Source: Omphalotus guepiniiformis
Taxonomy: Eukaryota; Basidiomycota; Agaricomycetes; Agaricales; Omphalotaceae
Direction: 5' to 3'
Length of the DNA stretch: 64,000 bases
NCBI GenBank assembly: GCA_028554645.1
Contig: JAQOOI010000058.1
Coordinates: 1-64,000 of the forward strand
Part shown: positions 10,442 through 20,987 of the stretch, one piece after another
How positions within the stretch are numbered: position 1 is the first letter of the stretch
How the letters are laid out: every line of letters begins with the position of its first letter
Notes under the pieces: generated by a model
The model's database searches: none
Told to the model about the DNA's origin: nothing
What the model saw: only the letters and a program-made list of their open reading frames with translations
Program-made: the position numbers and the translations under genes

Positions 10442-11754
10442 ATGAACATGGCTCTTTCGTTGACTGCCTTCGCCTGGCCTCTGCAGTTTTGTGCCTTCAC
10501 TACTTTTGCGACTTATATTGCTTCAGTCATCACAAGTAATGTTTCTCAAGTAGACCGTCTCTGGACTTTTCTTCCTACCATCTACACCGCTTATTTCGCC
10601 TTGCTGCCGCTATGGCCTCGTTCCCAACCATTTCCCTTGTTTCCTTTCGTTCCAGATGAACTTGGCTTTGCTGCAGAAGGCTATAGCCCACGAGCATTGC
10701 TCATGCTTTCTCTCGTCGTCTTATGGATGTTTAGGTGTGCAAAATTTCCTGCTACCTTTCTCTTGAAGTCTAAGCGCGGATTCTGTTATAGGTTGAGCTA
10801 CAACACGTACCGCCGTGGCCTTTTCAGTCTCAAGGACGAAGACTACCGCTGGGCTGTATTGAGGACACAACTCCCACCTTGGTTATTCCAAGTCGTTAAC
10901 CTCACTTTCATCGCTGGCATTCAAAATGTCTTACTCATGTTGCTCGGCGTTCCTGCCTACATAGCGTCATCGATCCAATCCCACGATCGACTCACCCCCT
11001 CAGACTACATTTGCACCGCTTCAGCTCTACTCGTTCTAGCGCTTGAGTTCACAGCGGACAACCAGCAATACGCTTATCAAACCTTCAAGTACGCCTACTT
11101 GGCCGAAAGCGGGGGCAAAGTACCTGCGAAGAAGTATCATGAATCGGAGCAATGGCCCGGTGCTAAGCTAAACTGGACGTCTGAGGATGCAAACCGAGGA
11201 TTTGTAACCAAAGGTCTCTGGGCATATTCGAGGCATCCCAACTTTGCTTGTGAGCAGACGTTTTGGGTCAGTCATTCAATTCTCCAAACGTAAACGTACC
11301 AAATTGACTCTTTCTCTAGTGGATCATAACCTTGTTCCCCGTAGTTGCTGGTCCTCCTCCTCAAGTCCCTATATACTCTACAACTGAAGTCTGGAATGGT
11401 ATCTCCGCTCTACTGAACTATATCCGTGCTACTTCGCCTTCTGCGATTTTCACCTCACACAATCTATCTCTCGCTTGGCAAAAGACACTCACTCATCTTC
11501 CCGCCTTCTCTCCCTTGCTCCCTGCTGTCTGTCTCTCTATTCTCTTTTTCTCTTCCACTGCATACACCGAAGCCATCACGGAGTCAAAATACCCTCTTGC
11601 GTATGCAGCGTACAAGAGAAGAGTGTCCATGTTCAGCCCCGGCAGGACGCTGGAGAAGTATATCAGATTGAGGCTTTTTGCTTCTAACGAGGAGAGCAGG
11701 AAAATCGATGAATTGGTGTTTGGTGCTGGGAAAGGAAAGGCGAAGGCTGAGTGA
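10442..11754 (+). CDS. DUF1295 membrane protein (steroid reductase-like)
   Basis: Two exons, 10442-11266 and 11320-11754, joined by a 53-nt intron with a GTCAGT donor and a pyrimidine-rich CTCTAG acceptor. The product is 419 residues, usual for fungal DUF1295 proteins, which share the fold of steroid 5-alpha-reductase and isoprenylcysteine methyltransferase. Support comes from several hydrophobic segments (residues about 10-30, 40-60, 85-105, 145-170, 185-205), the block around DRLWTFLPTIYTAYFAL, the DNQQYAYQTFKY stretch and the signature KGLWAYSRHPNF followed across the intron by FWWIITLFP; the SRHPN motif is the family's cofactor-binding core. The enzyme is probably in the endoplasmic reticulum membrane; its substrate is not known. 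It is transcribed divergently from the Ste3 gene, with 405 bp between the start codons. Confidence 0.9.
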
Positions 11755-12976
11755 ATCTTTGGGATGTGGTATTGAGTCTCGACGCGAACTTGACTTGAGC
11801 AGTGTTACAACGCACTTCTACTACTTTCTTGAACTTTGTATTTTAAAATATTACATTTGTAGGCAGAATTTTGTAGGCAGAATTTCAATGGACATGTTTA
11901 CTTGCATCAGCCGAGCCACAAACTGCAATATGAACATCGCCCTGAGAAACCACAAATACAGGTTGAATGCTGTCGAAGCATCGATCAAATTAATAAAGTA
12001 CTTTCAGAGTACGGTATATCCGGTAATGTCGCTGTTCACAGAGTAAAACATCCGAAGGCCAGTGAAGCGTCTGTCCAGATCTGCACACCTTTAATGACTG
12101 AGTATATCAATGCAGTGTGTATGCAATGATTAGAAAAAGATAGCACGCAGAAATGCTTAGACGTGAACTGATACTCATCAGGACAGACAGGGTTGCAATG
12201 GTGGTGTTAAACACTGCACAAATATCGAGTGAAATGCCCTTGAATTCGGGGGTCCAAACGGATCGGTGGTCAATGATGCAATGACAGCCTGGGCGATTGA
12301 CGACCTGATTTGTTGACAAAAAGTTCGAGTCAAGTTGAGCAAGTCCGCTGTCGAGTGCCATGTGCAAAGGGGCTCTGCGTCAGTAGAAAATGATCCCGCG
12401 AAAGAGAAGAGAGTAGTTAGAGGTCTCGGTCTTGAAAACAGAAGGAACTCGAGAGAAGAATCCGGTGAATACCCATCCCGACCTTGAAGATGAAAGACGG
12501 TATGAGAATCGCAGCGATGAAGAGACGTGCGCGTGCCACCTAAACAGCGCTCAGAAGGCCGTACTTGCACTTCGGAGACCTAGAACGGTTTACATAGCGC
12601 TAGACTTTGAAGTATGCGCCGAACGGCCTCGCCATTTTCAACTGTTGTTCAGATTATCACAGATTTAGAGAAAGAATAAAGAACCCCAGGCTGAAAATGA
12701 TGGATTATGAACCTCAAAAAAGCTATAGAAAATGTTCAAAAAGAGAAAACTTGGAAGAACGGATACACAGCCTGAACTGATGGACATATGACTTTTGAGG
12801 AGAGGAGGAAGGGAAGACAAATGATAGATGTGTTTGTTCATGTTTGGACTTTCGTGGTCTATTAGGCAGCTTTATTTGACCCCTTGTTCTCGCTGCCACC
12901 TTTTTCTTCTGTGGGTATCGGCGTCCCATTTCCTAACTCTTTCTCTTTCAATCGTTATCTTTGCTACATACTAGGA
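11755..12976. other. Intergenic region upstream of Ras, no gene seen
   Basis: Short frames occur on both strands. The most protein-like one, on the minus strand around 12180-12370, does not join to neighbours by credible splice sites and matches no family I know. The part next to 12976 probably holds the promoter and 5' leader of the Ras gene. Confidence 0.4.
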
Positions 12977-13994
12977 ATGGCTGGAAGGGTAAGTCTTATT
13001 CAATGGTATTTTGTGCCTCGTGTTGACGTTGGTCGCGTGTTGCCCAGACTCAGTTCTTGAGAGAGTACAAGCTCGTCGTTGTCGGAGGTGGTGGTACGCA
13101 TCAGAAAATACTTTATAATGTCTGTCGGCTCACACTTTTCTCCTTTAAAGGTGTCGGAAAGTCTGCTCTGACTATACAGTTCATTCAAAGTCACTTCGTT
13201 GACGAATACGACCCTACAATCGAAGGTGTGCACCACGCGACGTGTCTTTAAAGTGTGCTGCTGACCTAGATTCTTCGAAGATTCCTACCGGAAGCAATGC
13301 GTGATTGACGATGAAGTGGCATTGTTGGACGTTCTTGACACAGCCGGACAGGAAGAGTACTCGTGAGTTTCGGTCGTTCTACCATTTCCATTCCCTTGAA
13401 TCTCTATCACCTTTTTCTCATGATTCTACTTCTCTTATAGGGCGATGCGAGAACAATATATGCGTACCGGCGAAGGTTTCCTCTTGGTCTACTCCATCAC
13501 CTCACGCAACTCCTTCGAGGAAATAAGTACTTTCCACCAGCAAATCCTCAGGGTTAAGGACCAGGATACTTTCCCCGTTGTCGTTGTGGCGAACAAATGT
13601 GATTTGGAGTACGAACGACAAGTTGGCATGAACGGTGTGTGGCCATCAATCATAATTCTCATCTCTTTCCTTATCAATCCCGCTCCAGAGGGTCGGGACC
13701 TCGCTAGGCATTTCGGTTGCAAATTCATTGAAACGTCCGCAAAACAACGCATCAACGTTGACGAGGCTTTTAGTAATCTCGTCAGAGAAATCAGGAAATA
13801 CAACAAAGTATGTTGTCGTCGCTCCACCAACTTGTATTGGTCCATTGACTCATCTTTTTCATTATTAGGACCAACAAACTACAGGCCGAGGCATGATGTC
13901 AGGTCCTGGTGGTGGCCCACCCGGAGCTTACATGGGCAAAGACCAAAACGACGAAGGATCAACAGGATGCTGTGGTGGTTGCGTTGTTCTGTGA
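12977..13994 (+). CDS. RAS1: Ras GTPase
   Basis: Small membrane-bound GTPase switch controlling cAMP/MAPK signalling, growth and mating. Seven exons in consistent phase: 12977-12988, 13048-13093, 13151-13225, 13281-13362, 13441-13634, 13689-13807, 13869-13994, giving 217 residues. The first exon codes only four residues. All nucleotide-binding motifs are intact: P-loop [11 protein letters not shown], effector region [31 protein letters not shown] with the catalytic Gln, NKCDLE and ETSAKQ. The hypervariable tail is Gly-rich (GPGGGPPG) and ends CCGGCVVL. The CaaX box CVVL ends in Leu, which usually favours geranylgeranylation, with an adjacent Cys pair available for palmitoylation. No activating substitution is seen at the G12, G13 or Q61 equivalents. 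Confidence 0.97.
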
Positions 13995-14635
13995 TTTACC
14001 CTATACCAGACTACCAGTGTATTTGACTTCAGCCCGTCCCGCCTTTTCACCCATCCACTGTGTCTTGTTATACATAGTTCTCGTTTTGGTTTCCTTCTCC
14101 TTTCCCCCCGCCATTATCCTTCTTACCGTTTTTTTTTTCTTATCATTCACGTCCCGTCTACTCCCTGCATAGGCAACCTCTAGGAAATCTACTTCACTTG
14201 AATACCAAAAGTTAACTCTTGTATATATATTATCCTTAGACTCTGCATCCTCCATCATGACCGTAACGTTTCTTTCTGATCTTCTAACTAAAACTTTGGA
14301 TACTCTGAGAATCAAGTACCTTTTCAGTCTGCGCATTGCTCAGTGATGTGTGTGAAGTTTGTCTCATGAAGAGAGCAATGCGTTGATATCCAAGGTTACA
14401 GGGTAATGATACAGTACTAGAGTATGACGATGATTGAGATATATAGAAGTGATGTAGATAGAGTTGATCATCTTCTATCTGTCGAAACGGGACGGTGGCG
14501 AAACATACACACACGATGACCACCAGATACTCTGAAAAATTCACAAGTTTTCCCATGTATCTTGCTTTTCTTTTGTCGAGTCTTTCGACTCAATCACGTC
14601 TATAGGATAGATCATCAGTATTTCTCGAATTATCA

Positions 14636-15576
14636 TCAGAAACCCATGTCCAACGCACCAAGATCTGAATACGCATCCTCTTCGTTCACAATACGAATGG
14701 TGTCAATGCCCAGCTCGTAATTACCAGAAGCACCACTGTTTCCCCCAAGAAGCGAAATACCAACACTACGAAGTTTCTCGCTCATACCGAGCTGAACCTC
14801 AGAAGGCTCGCCGTTATTCGTTCTAACAAAGTTACGAAACGGAATCTGATTCGAAAGATATCAAGAATTGTCTCAGTGGCGTAGAAGAGAAACGAGGAGG
14901 GTAGCAAAACTCACAAAGACATCTTCCCATTGATTGTCTGTACGCTTGAAATACAACCGGTGTTGCCATACATCGGTCGAAACTGGTCCGTTGGTTTGTA
15001 GATTCACAAAGTACGCGCTATGCGTACTGGGATCACCACCCGCTCTTACACGAAGTGCAAGGTACTCGTGAAACTCGATATTATCGAATATTTCACCAAA
15101 CAACGTAGGACGTGGCTGTTAATTCAAATACTCAGCGAACTCTTTGCGAAATACACATTGCACATTGGCAATGCAAAAAATATCTTACCTTGTTCCGGAA
15201 AGCAGCATAACCACCTCTTATTCTCCCTTGAACCTGGGGTTTCACATCCAAACGCATGTTGCCCCAAAACCTTCCGGTTGCAGATTTCCCAATCGGAGTG
15301 GTGTGCTCTTTGGATTCGTCCAGGTCCATATGTACGGTAGAGTTTCCACCAATGTCACCGTCACATCCAGTGGCTATCATTCGAATATCTTCTGGGGTGT
15401 TAAATGACCAGAGAGTTCGAGGTGCTCGAGACGGTTCGTCTGCACCGGTCATCTTTACGACTACGCGAGGAGAGTTAGACTCGTGAAAGAACATCTTTTT
15501 AAAACTTACTGTTAGTAAATCCATCGAGGAGTTGCTTTCGCGATCTGTTCCAGTATATGGACCTCCAAGACTGCAT
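14636..15576 (-). CDS. CIA30: CIA30, complex I intermediate-associated protein 30
   Basis: Homologue of NDUFAF1, the mitochondrial chaperone that helps assemble the membrane arm of respiratory complex I. Four exons on the minus strand, 15510-15576, 15189-15460, 14915-15115 and 14636-14845, total 750 nt (249 residues) with phases that agree. Hallmarks are LWSFNTPEDIRMIATGCD, GDIGGNSTV, GRFWGNMRLDVKP, RIRGGYAAFRNK, EYLALRVRAGGDP, SAYFVNLQTNGPV, DVWQHRLYF, WEDVFIPFRNFVRTN and GISLLGGNSG, the normal order of the CIA30 domain. The start was chosen because the first exon gives MQSWRSIYWNRSRKQ, basic and amphipathic as expected for a mitochondrial presequence. The second intron acceptor (CGCGTAG, about 15462) is the least certain join. 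Confidence 0.93.
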
Positions 15577-16001
15577 AGTCGCTCAGACGCAAGTGTTTGA
15601 CTGGCGCGTGCGTGAATAATGACGCAAAAACTTTATCTTATCTAATCTCTACCTGACTAATTGCTGGTGAATTACTACAATCTTTCGAAGGATTCCAATT
15701 TCAGAGCTGGATAGGGGAGACATTATTACAGAAATACAAGACACGGTAGGCTACGATGAGCGGAGGGGTATGATATTACTCGTTGGTATGTATAAAATTT
15801 CGGAAAGTGATCTATTGATGGATTGTAACAGTGAAAGAGAAAGACGGGAGTCCTGCGGGTCAAAACAAGTCTCTTTACCGGTTGGCGTTGAGGTGAAAAG
15901 GGAAGGAAGAGCGTTCTAGGAGTCGAGACTGATGAACTACCCGCAGGTCCCTAGTAACTCAAGTGACACCAGAACTCTCTTCGGCTGGTCCTGGGAAGTC
16001 C

Positions 16002-17951
16002 TTAACGGTCTGACAGGGATGCAGGATTATCTGCAAGGGGTTTATTATGCCCAAATGTTGCATCTCCTTCAGCAGGGACAGGAATAAGCTCTGCTGATCC
16101 GATAGAATTGGGGACAGCAAAGAGTACAGGATCCGGGGATTGTATCAAGGAACCCGGGATGGCGTTCGTGAGGTGATTCCCGGAAGGGGGAGCAGTGATC
16201 ACAGACGGAGTAGTCTCGGAAGTTGGCGTTGCGCTGGTAGGTGATGGGGTCGAACCCGGGGTACTTTCAGTCTCAGGCGTAGTGGCTTTGATGGGTGTAG
16301 GAGCCCCGTCAGGGTAGCTAGTCGCTTCCCAAGTACTTGGGATAAGTGCTACAGGAAGTACCCAAGTGGCGTTCAGGATGACACCATAACCTAGGGAGAT
16401 AAGTTGATTCAGCTGAGGAAAATTCGGTAAAAGCTACGATACGGAGAGGAAAGACTGACCAACATCAAATCCCTGGATAGTACTCCAACTCCAAGAAATG
16501 AATGTGCCGATGTATCTGATATATGGGACAACTTTCTGAAGCACAAGCAGCACTGGCTGCAAAGGAGGAGGGAAAAAAATAATAGGCAAGTTATTAAAGA
16601 ACCATGTGAGGGCATCAGCGATCATTGTTGCACGTTTTTCGGCTTCCAGTTCGTCGTTGTTCAAGGTCGCCAGCACAGGAGGTGGCAAAAAGCTAAAGAG
16701 AGCATGATTTCAATAATAGCTCAAGGAACTAAGTAGATATCCGTACATGCGATAGCCCCACCAAAAGGCTTGAATTGAAACTTTGGTCGTCGATGGCAAC
16801 CACACCTTTTTCTGTGCGGCTGGTGCCGGAATTAAAGATTTATCCGTAGCAGCTGTGGAAGAATTGAGGTCTAGTGGTCCCGGCGATGAAGAGTTTGAGG
16901 CGGTCGCACCACCGGAATGAGGCGCGTTAGTCGTCGAAGCACGATTCTTCCCATGGAATGGCCACCACTTCCGAGCAGAATGAACACGAAGCACTCCATT
17001 TTGTTCTCCCGCCGTTAAGGTGACGAGTTGAACTTTGGAACCAGGGGAAGTCACAGAAGCCAGTGTAGTTGAATTCGCGAGCTCGACCTGAGACTCTTCG
17101 ATCGGAATAAGCGGTGCGTAGAGCATGATTGTATTCGTATCATTGAGAGTGGCTTGTATCTTGGTATCACCAGTATCACCACCGCTTCGTGCTGAATTGT
17201 CTTTGCTCGAAAGGTTGCCTGAATCCTTCCCATTGCGAATTCCACTTCCATTGCTACTCGAAGAATGTTGAGAAGAGCCTAGCCTTTCCAAAATACTCCA
17301 GACGCTGGGCTTGCCCTGATCGTTCCCGTTCATGACTTTGTGGTCAAAAAGTTGTGCGATTAGCTTGTCATCCTTGATAGGTACCGCGTCAGGAGGAAGA
17401 ATAGGTCGCCCATCTGCATCTCGAGCCAGCTTAATGTGGTTTGTAGGGAATGTTGAAGGTGCGAGACCACTGTGTGACAAGGAGTCGATTAACTCTTTGA
17501 TTTTCCAAGCGAGAGAATCCAGTTCGTCCGCAGCGTGGTCCCCTCTCTCTGGTGAATACAAATCGTCTTGAGATACAGGCTCGGTCGACAACTTTGAGAT
17601 ATGGGTTTCCTTATGACCTTTGGGTTTGGCGAGATCTTTCAACCGCTTGAAACCGTTCGACCTGCCAGTGGGCTTGGGGTGTACATGAACAAGAGATTTG
17701 GTGAGCTCCACAGCGACTTCTTGCTCAGTCACAGATGGACCGAGTGCACCTGCAGATTTTTCAGGAGATTTAGTGACACCTTCAGGTATGCTTTGGCCAA
17801 GATCAGGTTTTCGCTGTCTATGAGCGAGGTGCCGACCACTCAGCGTACGAGATAAACGACGGATAAGATTGGGAGCAGAGAAATCATGCGCTTTATCACT
17901 GGAGGACATGGTGAACCTGAAGTCTGAAGGGAGTCGAAAGCCAGAAGCCAA
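16002..17951 (-). CDS. Ser/Pro-rich protein with hydrophobic core, function unknown
   Basis: Three exons on the minus strand: 16747-17951, 16460-16692 and 16002-16390, giving roughly 610 residues. The long first exon is polar and low in complexity (RRLSRTLSGRHLAHRQRK, then Ser- and Asn-rich stretches), with one more ordered part, DELDSLAWKIKELIDSLSH. After KVSIQAFWWGYRI the second exon holds a predicted helical region LTWFFNNLPIIFFPPPLQPV followed by SWSWSTIQGFDVGYGVILNATWVLPVALIP, probably membrane-inserted or amphipathic. The C-terminus is a Thr/Pro-rich tail (TPIKATTPETESTP). A second Met at about 17909 (MSSSDKAHD) could be the true start. I do not recognise a family; this is inferred to be a membrane-associated protein. 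Confidence 0.75.
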
Positions 17952-18316
17952 GAAAGGAATGGATGCTGACGGGCGCTTCCAAAGCGCTTCAGAATTTTTG
18001 AATTCTTAACCCTAATCGTCGAGCGCGTAAAGTTGGTTTTATTTTATAGCCCAGCTACATTTGAGTATCCTACCTCCGGGGAAGAACGATATGTACGTAT
18101 GGAGAAACTAATATACAATACAAAGAACGTGGATCTCGCCGCGCATGAAACACTATAGAGGACAGAACGAAATGTGATAATGATACATATACTAGTAGCT
18201 GGTTAATATCTGCAGACCGCGGTTCGACATATATCGTAAAGTGCAATTAGATTCAAATTTACCAATTACAAGCACAACTCGAAGGAGACGACTCGTCATT
18301 GACTTCAGACAATTGA

Positions 18317-20567
18317 TCATACAGACTCCTTTCGATACAGCCTCTCATAGTGTTGAGCAAGTATAGGAGAACCAGTCCGCTCAACGCTCGCTAGTAACAA
18401 GGGTCGCAGGCGTGCAGAAGGAGAGGCTGTCGGGTCTGGCACAGTTGGTGAAGGGAAACTGGGGCGAACTGCACTCAACAATGGCTGGTTGCGAATTCCT
18501 CGGGGCATCGATCCGTCGGCATTCTGCTGCGCCAACCAGCCAGTGATGTCCAGCTCGACCGAAGTAGAGCTGTCGCGCACCTGGTTCCGTACTCTGTACG
18601 AAGTAGGTGACGGCTTTGGGTTGGAGAACGGGTTGGCCTGACTCCTGAGGGGTGAGCTGGTAGGTGAAGCATGTTTATCCGCGGATGACGCTCGCATGTG
18701 GTTGATCGGAGGTCGGGAGGCTAAGGGAGGAGGAGTGCGACGAGGAGGTATAGGAAGGCTGACAACGGTGCTATCGGACTCTTGTCGTATATGTTCTGCG
18801 ACAACAACCCGAGCCGGAGTTGACCTAGCGGGTGGCATGCTATCGTCTTGTATAGTGATGCTCCGGTTCAGCGTCGATACGGGGGATATTTCACGGTTGA
18901 GGTCCTTTTCAGAAATATACGGACTACTGCGGGAATTCTGCGGACTCAAAGCTCGCTCAGGAAGAGAAGGTTCAGGTGATTGAGTACTTGTGTATGTTGT
19001 CGGAGACGAAATGATGGAACCGTCAGTACCCCGGTATTCCTGAATCATCCTATCCGTTAGATTTAAGTGCCGAGGCATCCTCATGTCAACCGTCAACCGT
19101 TTGAAAGTCTCCGAAGTTCCAAAGCTTTCCAGATCAGCCTTTTTGCCTTCAGATGTCGATTTCGCATCGAAGGCAGGTTCGAGAATTCGGAAGGTGTTGA
19201 AAAGCAAGAGGGCGTTGACAACACCTAGATGGAGAGTGAACTGGAAGAAACAGACGATATGTGGATTACAACTTACCTAGAGCAAACCAACAGACAAAAG
19301 CAAAGACCATGGCTTGAAAAGGGATCACGAATCCGCCAAGCGAAAGTAAACGAGTGACGGAGTAAGGGACGAGTAACAATATGTAAGCTACACAGGGAAA
19401 GGGCGTGAGCAGCTGTGAGCAGGCATCAAAGTGATTTAACAACGTTCAAACTAACCAGCAGGGTACCTACACACTGAAAGCATTAACAAGTAGACCCCTC
19501 AAAGGAACAAGACAACTTGCCATAACATGCTCTTTGCGATACCAGCAACGAAATGCTGATAATAGCCGCTGAACTGATCACCGGTACGGTCGTGGGGATT
19601 CAGATTGAGCCTCAGACCGCCCTTGACCACCAGTGTTCCACGGAGAACAAGGAAAATGAGCGAGTACAACACTACTGAAATTACGGCAGCAATAAAAATC
19701 TTTTGCCAAGTCAGTATACTACGGGATTTCGTGACAATTTGATACTTACCGGTAATAAATGGAGCAGGAACATCTGTTTTGGAAGAGTTGTTCTTACACC
19801 GCAGGCTAGACCAGAGGGTCCGTAGACAGGGCCTACTTGTGCGATCAAAGGGACCAGAGCTGATGAGAAGGATTACGATGCATCGGACAACGGATCAAGC
19901 GACACAGTTTAATCACTCACCTATAACCACGGAAACTATCCAGCCCAAGGCGATAGCGGACGCATAGAAATAGACAGATTGTCGTTTGCGTAGAACCAAA
20001 GAATTGAAAGTGTGCACTGCTATAGCCACGGTGAAGTATGCTGTTGCAAGGTTGCCAATCTGCATGACAGTAGCTGAGAAAACGTCAGGAATAAGATAGC
20101 CATCGGACAATGCTCGAATATGCGCACCTTGCGCAGTACAAATCGCATCTGTAACGTGTATGTGAGCAACTTCATATTATAAGAGCGAGAGGTGTTTGAA
20201 ACGGACTGTCAGTAATCCCATGATTCACTAGAAACGGAAGACCCATTAATCCTGCAATCCCATTGACCATGTTCGAGATAAGCAAGCAAGCAGCATAGTA
20301 CCCCAGCTGGGTGTTGAAGAAAGACTGAGAGATGTCGTGTCCAAGAAAACGAAGACCGGCCAGCCATGTTACACGAACAAAGATAGAACATAAAGCAAGA
20401 GTCGAAAGAATTGCGAACACATTGACAACCTGGGAACAAGGACAGGGGCCATTTAATAATTTCGCATGCAGAATAAAGAGAAATTAGAGTCATACAATAG
20501 CGCCGGCCAATTCATTTGGTGGAATTGGTACGAATGTCGAGGAAGGCGCAGGCGATGCTGCAGCCAT
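18317..20567 (-). CDS. cAMP-receptor/Git3-like GPCR with long cytoplasmic tail
   Basis: Eight exons on the minus strand: 20496-20567, 20207-20429, 19921-20148, 19750-19859, 19521-19699, an 11-nt microexon 19456-19466, 19277-19387, 18317-19224. All phases agree and total 613 residues. Seven hydrophobic segments are visible, including VFAILSTLALCSIFVRVTW, LGYYAACLLISNMVNGIAG, TAYFTVAIAVHTFNSLVL, ALGWIVSVVIGALVPL, ISVVLYSLIFLVLRG and AYILLLVPYSVTRLL. Conserved cysteines (AICTAQ and GLACGV) could form the loop disulphide. The third intracellular loop carries NPHDRTGDQFSGYYQHF before KSMLWYPAAYILLL. The tail of about 300 residues is Ser/Pro-rich with many possible phosphorylation sites. The layout resembles the Dictyostelium cAR/Git3 class used for nutrient sensing; the ligand is unknown. 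The intron after MLW starts with GC (see findings). Confidence 0.85.
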
Positions 20568-20987
20568 CCTTACCAAAGGTAATTCCGCCTGTTACTGGAC
20601 AATTTCTGACGGACTAGGCACGGATCGCAGAATATGAACGCGACTGGTCGTCCAGCGCCGGTCGTCAAAAAATTTCTCTTGAAGAAAGAGAAAAGGGAAC
20701 CTGTCCTGAACGAAAAGAGGGTGACGGAAAGACGAAAGTGTCGAGAGTGAAAAAGAAAAAGTCGAGTGCACGGACTCCTGAAAAGGCCATATGTTGACGC
20801 CTGCTTGTAAGATCTGGACATGCAACCATTGAACCAATACCATCAGTATACTTAAATTCAGGAAGTCACATCGCTCTATACTCTCTACACTGAATACATC
20901 AAAAAATTACATACATATCGTTAGAACTTAGCTACCATCAAATACATAGACCCTCTAAGACTCTTCTGGCGCTATCTGACAAGGTTC

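Noticed and set aside
12977..13994. Idea that the Ras is an activated allele
   Set aside because: GGGGVGKS is the normal fungal P-loop and the Gln of DTAGQE is intact.
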